A stretch of DNA of 64,000 nt from positions 51,039 to 115,038 of the forward strand of contig NZ_AUBY01000020.1 of the NCBI RefSeq assembly GCF_000429485.1. The letters run 5' to 3'. Positions 63,660-64,000 of the stretch are shown here, piece after piece. The stretch is from Aliagarivorans marinus DSM 23064. Lineage in GTDB: Bacteria > Pseudomonadota > Gammaproteobacteria > Enterobacterales > Celerinatantimonadaceae. Both the position numbers and the translations under genes were made by a program. Position 1 is the first letter of the stretch. Every line of letters starts with the position of its first letter. The notes under the pieces were generated by a model. It saw nothing but the letters and a program-made list of their open reading frames with translations. It was not told where the DNA came from and searched no databases.

Positions 63660-64000
63660 AAGTAAAAAATCCACCTGCTGAGCAGGTGGCTTTGACACGG
63701 CCCCCTAGAAGAGGGCTCACCTATACTACCGCATTTCTAGTGACATCTGACGTTCTTGCTCTTCTTTCTCTACCTTGTCTTGATGCCTGACATACCGCCT
63801 GATTATGTCTTCGTTCGCCCCAACGGAGTCAACGAAGTACCCTCTTTGCCAAAAGTGATTACCCCACAGTTTCTTCTTTCTCAAGTAAGGAAACTTCGCA
63901 AACAACCTAATCGCGGTTCTTCCTTTCACGAAGCCTACATACTCTGAAACACTCAGGCTCGGGGGCATCCTGACAATCAAATGGACATGGTCAATTTGAA
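63660..64000 (-). mobile_element. IS200/IS605 family element, partial
   Basis: The window ends within an IS200/IS605-type insertion. It contains the C-terminal part of the Y1 transposase and the downstream end, with two hairpins: ccacctgc (63671-63678) with gcaggtgg (63682-63689), and an imperfect one around 63700-63716. Such subterminal hairpins are recognised by TnpA in this family. The exact left boundary is approximate. Confidence 0.7.
63726..64000 (-). CDS. tnpA: IS200/IS605 Y1 transposase TnpA, C-terminal part
   Basis: The frame is open to the window edge, so the N-terminus is missing. The visible part starts with the HUH motif (DHVHL) and goes on through SVSEYVGFVKGRTAIRLFAK, FWQRGYFVDSVG and IIRRYVRHQ, where the Tyr and Gln of the Y-x3-Q catalytic helix lie. 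TnpA cuts single-stranded DNA at the hairpin ends. It has the stop codon intact, so nothing shows that it is broken in this part. Confidence 0.88.
   Translation of the reverse strand, partial: QIDHVHLIVRMPPSLSVSEYVGFVKGRTAIRLFAKFPYLRKKKLWGNHFWQRGYFVDSVGANEDIIRRYVRHQDKVEKEEQERQMSLEMR

Noticed and set aside
63756..63947. 63-residue plus-strand frame opposite tnpA
   Set aside because: It overlaps the catalytic region of TnpA on the other strand and has no support.

Overview
The window reads as chromosomal core genome of a marine-type gammaproteobacterium. Proteins and local gene orders match the Shewanella/Ferrimonas/Aeromonas/Vibrio part of the class: recJ-dsbC-xerD | fldB, trmN6 | srmB, pilU-pilT | yggS-proC-yggT-yggU, rdgB-hemW, mutY-yggX, radA | PilZ protein | serB | ytjB, and a nupC-add-deoCABD cluster. 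The order nupC/deo, ytjB, serB, PilZ, radA is what I would expect in Shewanella-like genomes. This is a judgement from recall, not a search. No rRNA, tRNA, CRISPR array, prophage or recognisable defence island was seen.

Layout. 1-9.7 kb: end of a DUF2339 membrane protein, a large DUF748/AsmA-like envelope protein, a LysE exporter, a REC-REC-GGDEF regulator, a DEAD-box helicase, an ABC exporter and a TIGR02444 protein whose start codon lies in a 14-bp tandem repeat. 9.7-12.8 kb: a cold-shock protein, DUF3820, a small unknown, a chalcone-isomerase-like secreted protein and an EamA transporter. 12.8-19.5 kb: recJ, dsbC, xerD, fldB, brnQ and a lipoprotein. 19.5-25.3 kb: trmN6/srmB, yaaA, pilU and pilT. 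25.3-30.5 kb: yggS, proC, yggT, yggU, a large nested palindromic element, DUF4426, rdgB, hemW and VF530. 30.5-36.5 kb: a STAS-like protein, trmB, fadL, an Lrp/AsnC regulator, mutY, yggX and an AEC carrier. 36.5-46 kb: def, a YciC-like protein, two HAD phosphatases, a MATE pump, a membrane diguanylate cyclase, a zinc-ribbon protein, a DUF6933-like protein, a YjiH protein, a secreted protein and a GATase1 protein. 46-52.3 kb: a one-domain PilZ protein, radA, a two-domain PilZ protein, serB and ytjB. 52.3-62.6 kb: a nucleoside-use region (deoD, deoB, deoA, deoC, add, nupC, transaldolase, XapX, a zinc-ribbon transposase-like protein and the OmpK/Tsx porin). 62.6-64 kb: yjjV, a DUF5363-like microprotein and a truncated IS200/IS605 transposase.

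Functional links. OmpK/Tsx lets nucleosides cross the outer membrane, NupC imports them, Add deaminates adenosine, DeoD/DeoA release (deoxy)ribose-1-phosphate, DeoB isomerises it and DeoC cleaves it; transaldolase handles pentose-derived sugars. CRP-like operators were found by eye near ompK and near the zinc-ribbon/XapX intergenic region. A second theme is cyclic-di-GMP: two diguanylate cyclases and two PilZ receptors, in the same window as the type IV pilus retraction ATPases.

No clearly new multi-gene system was found. The least explained items are the 263-bp nested palindrome at 27731-27993, the 14-bp tandem repeat at 9614-9697, the structured gap at 41600-41954 and the transposase-like zinc-ribbon gene at 60229-61650.
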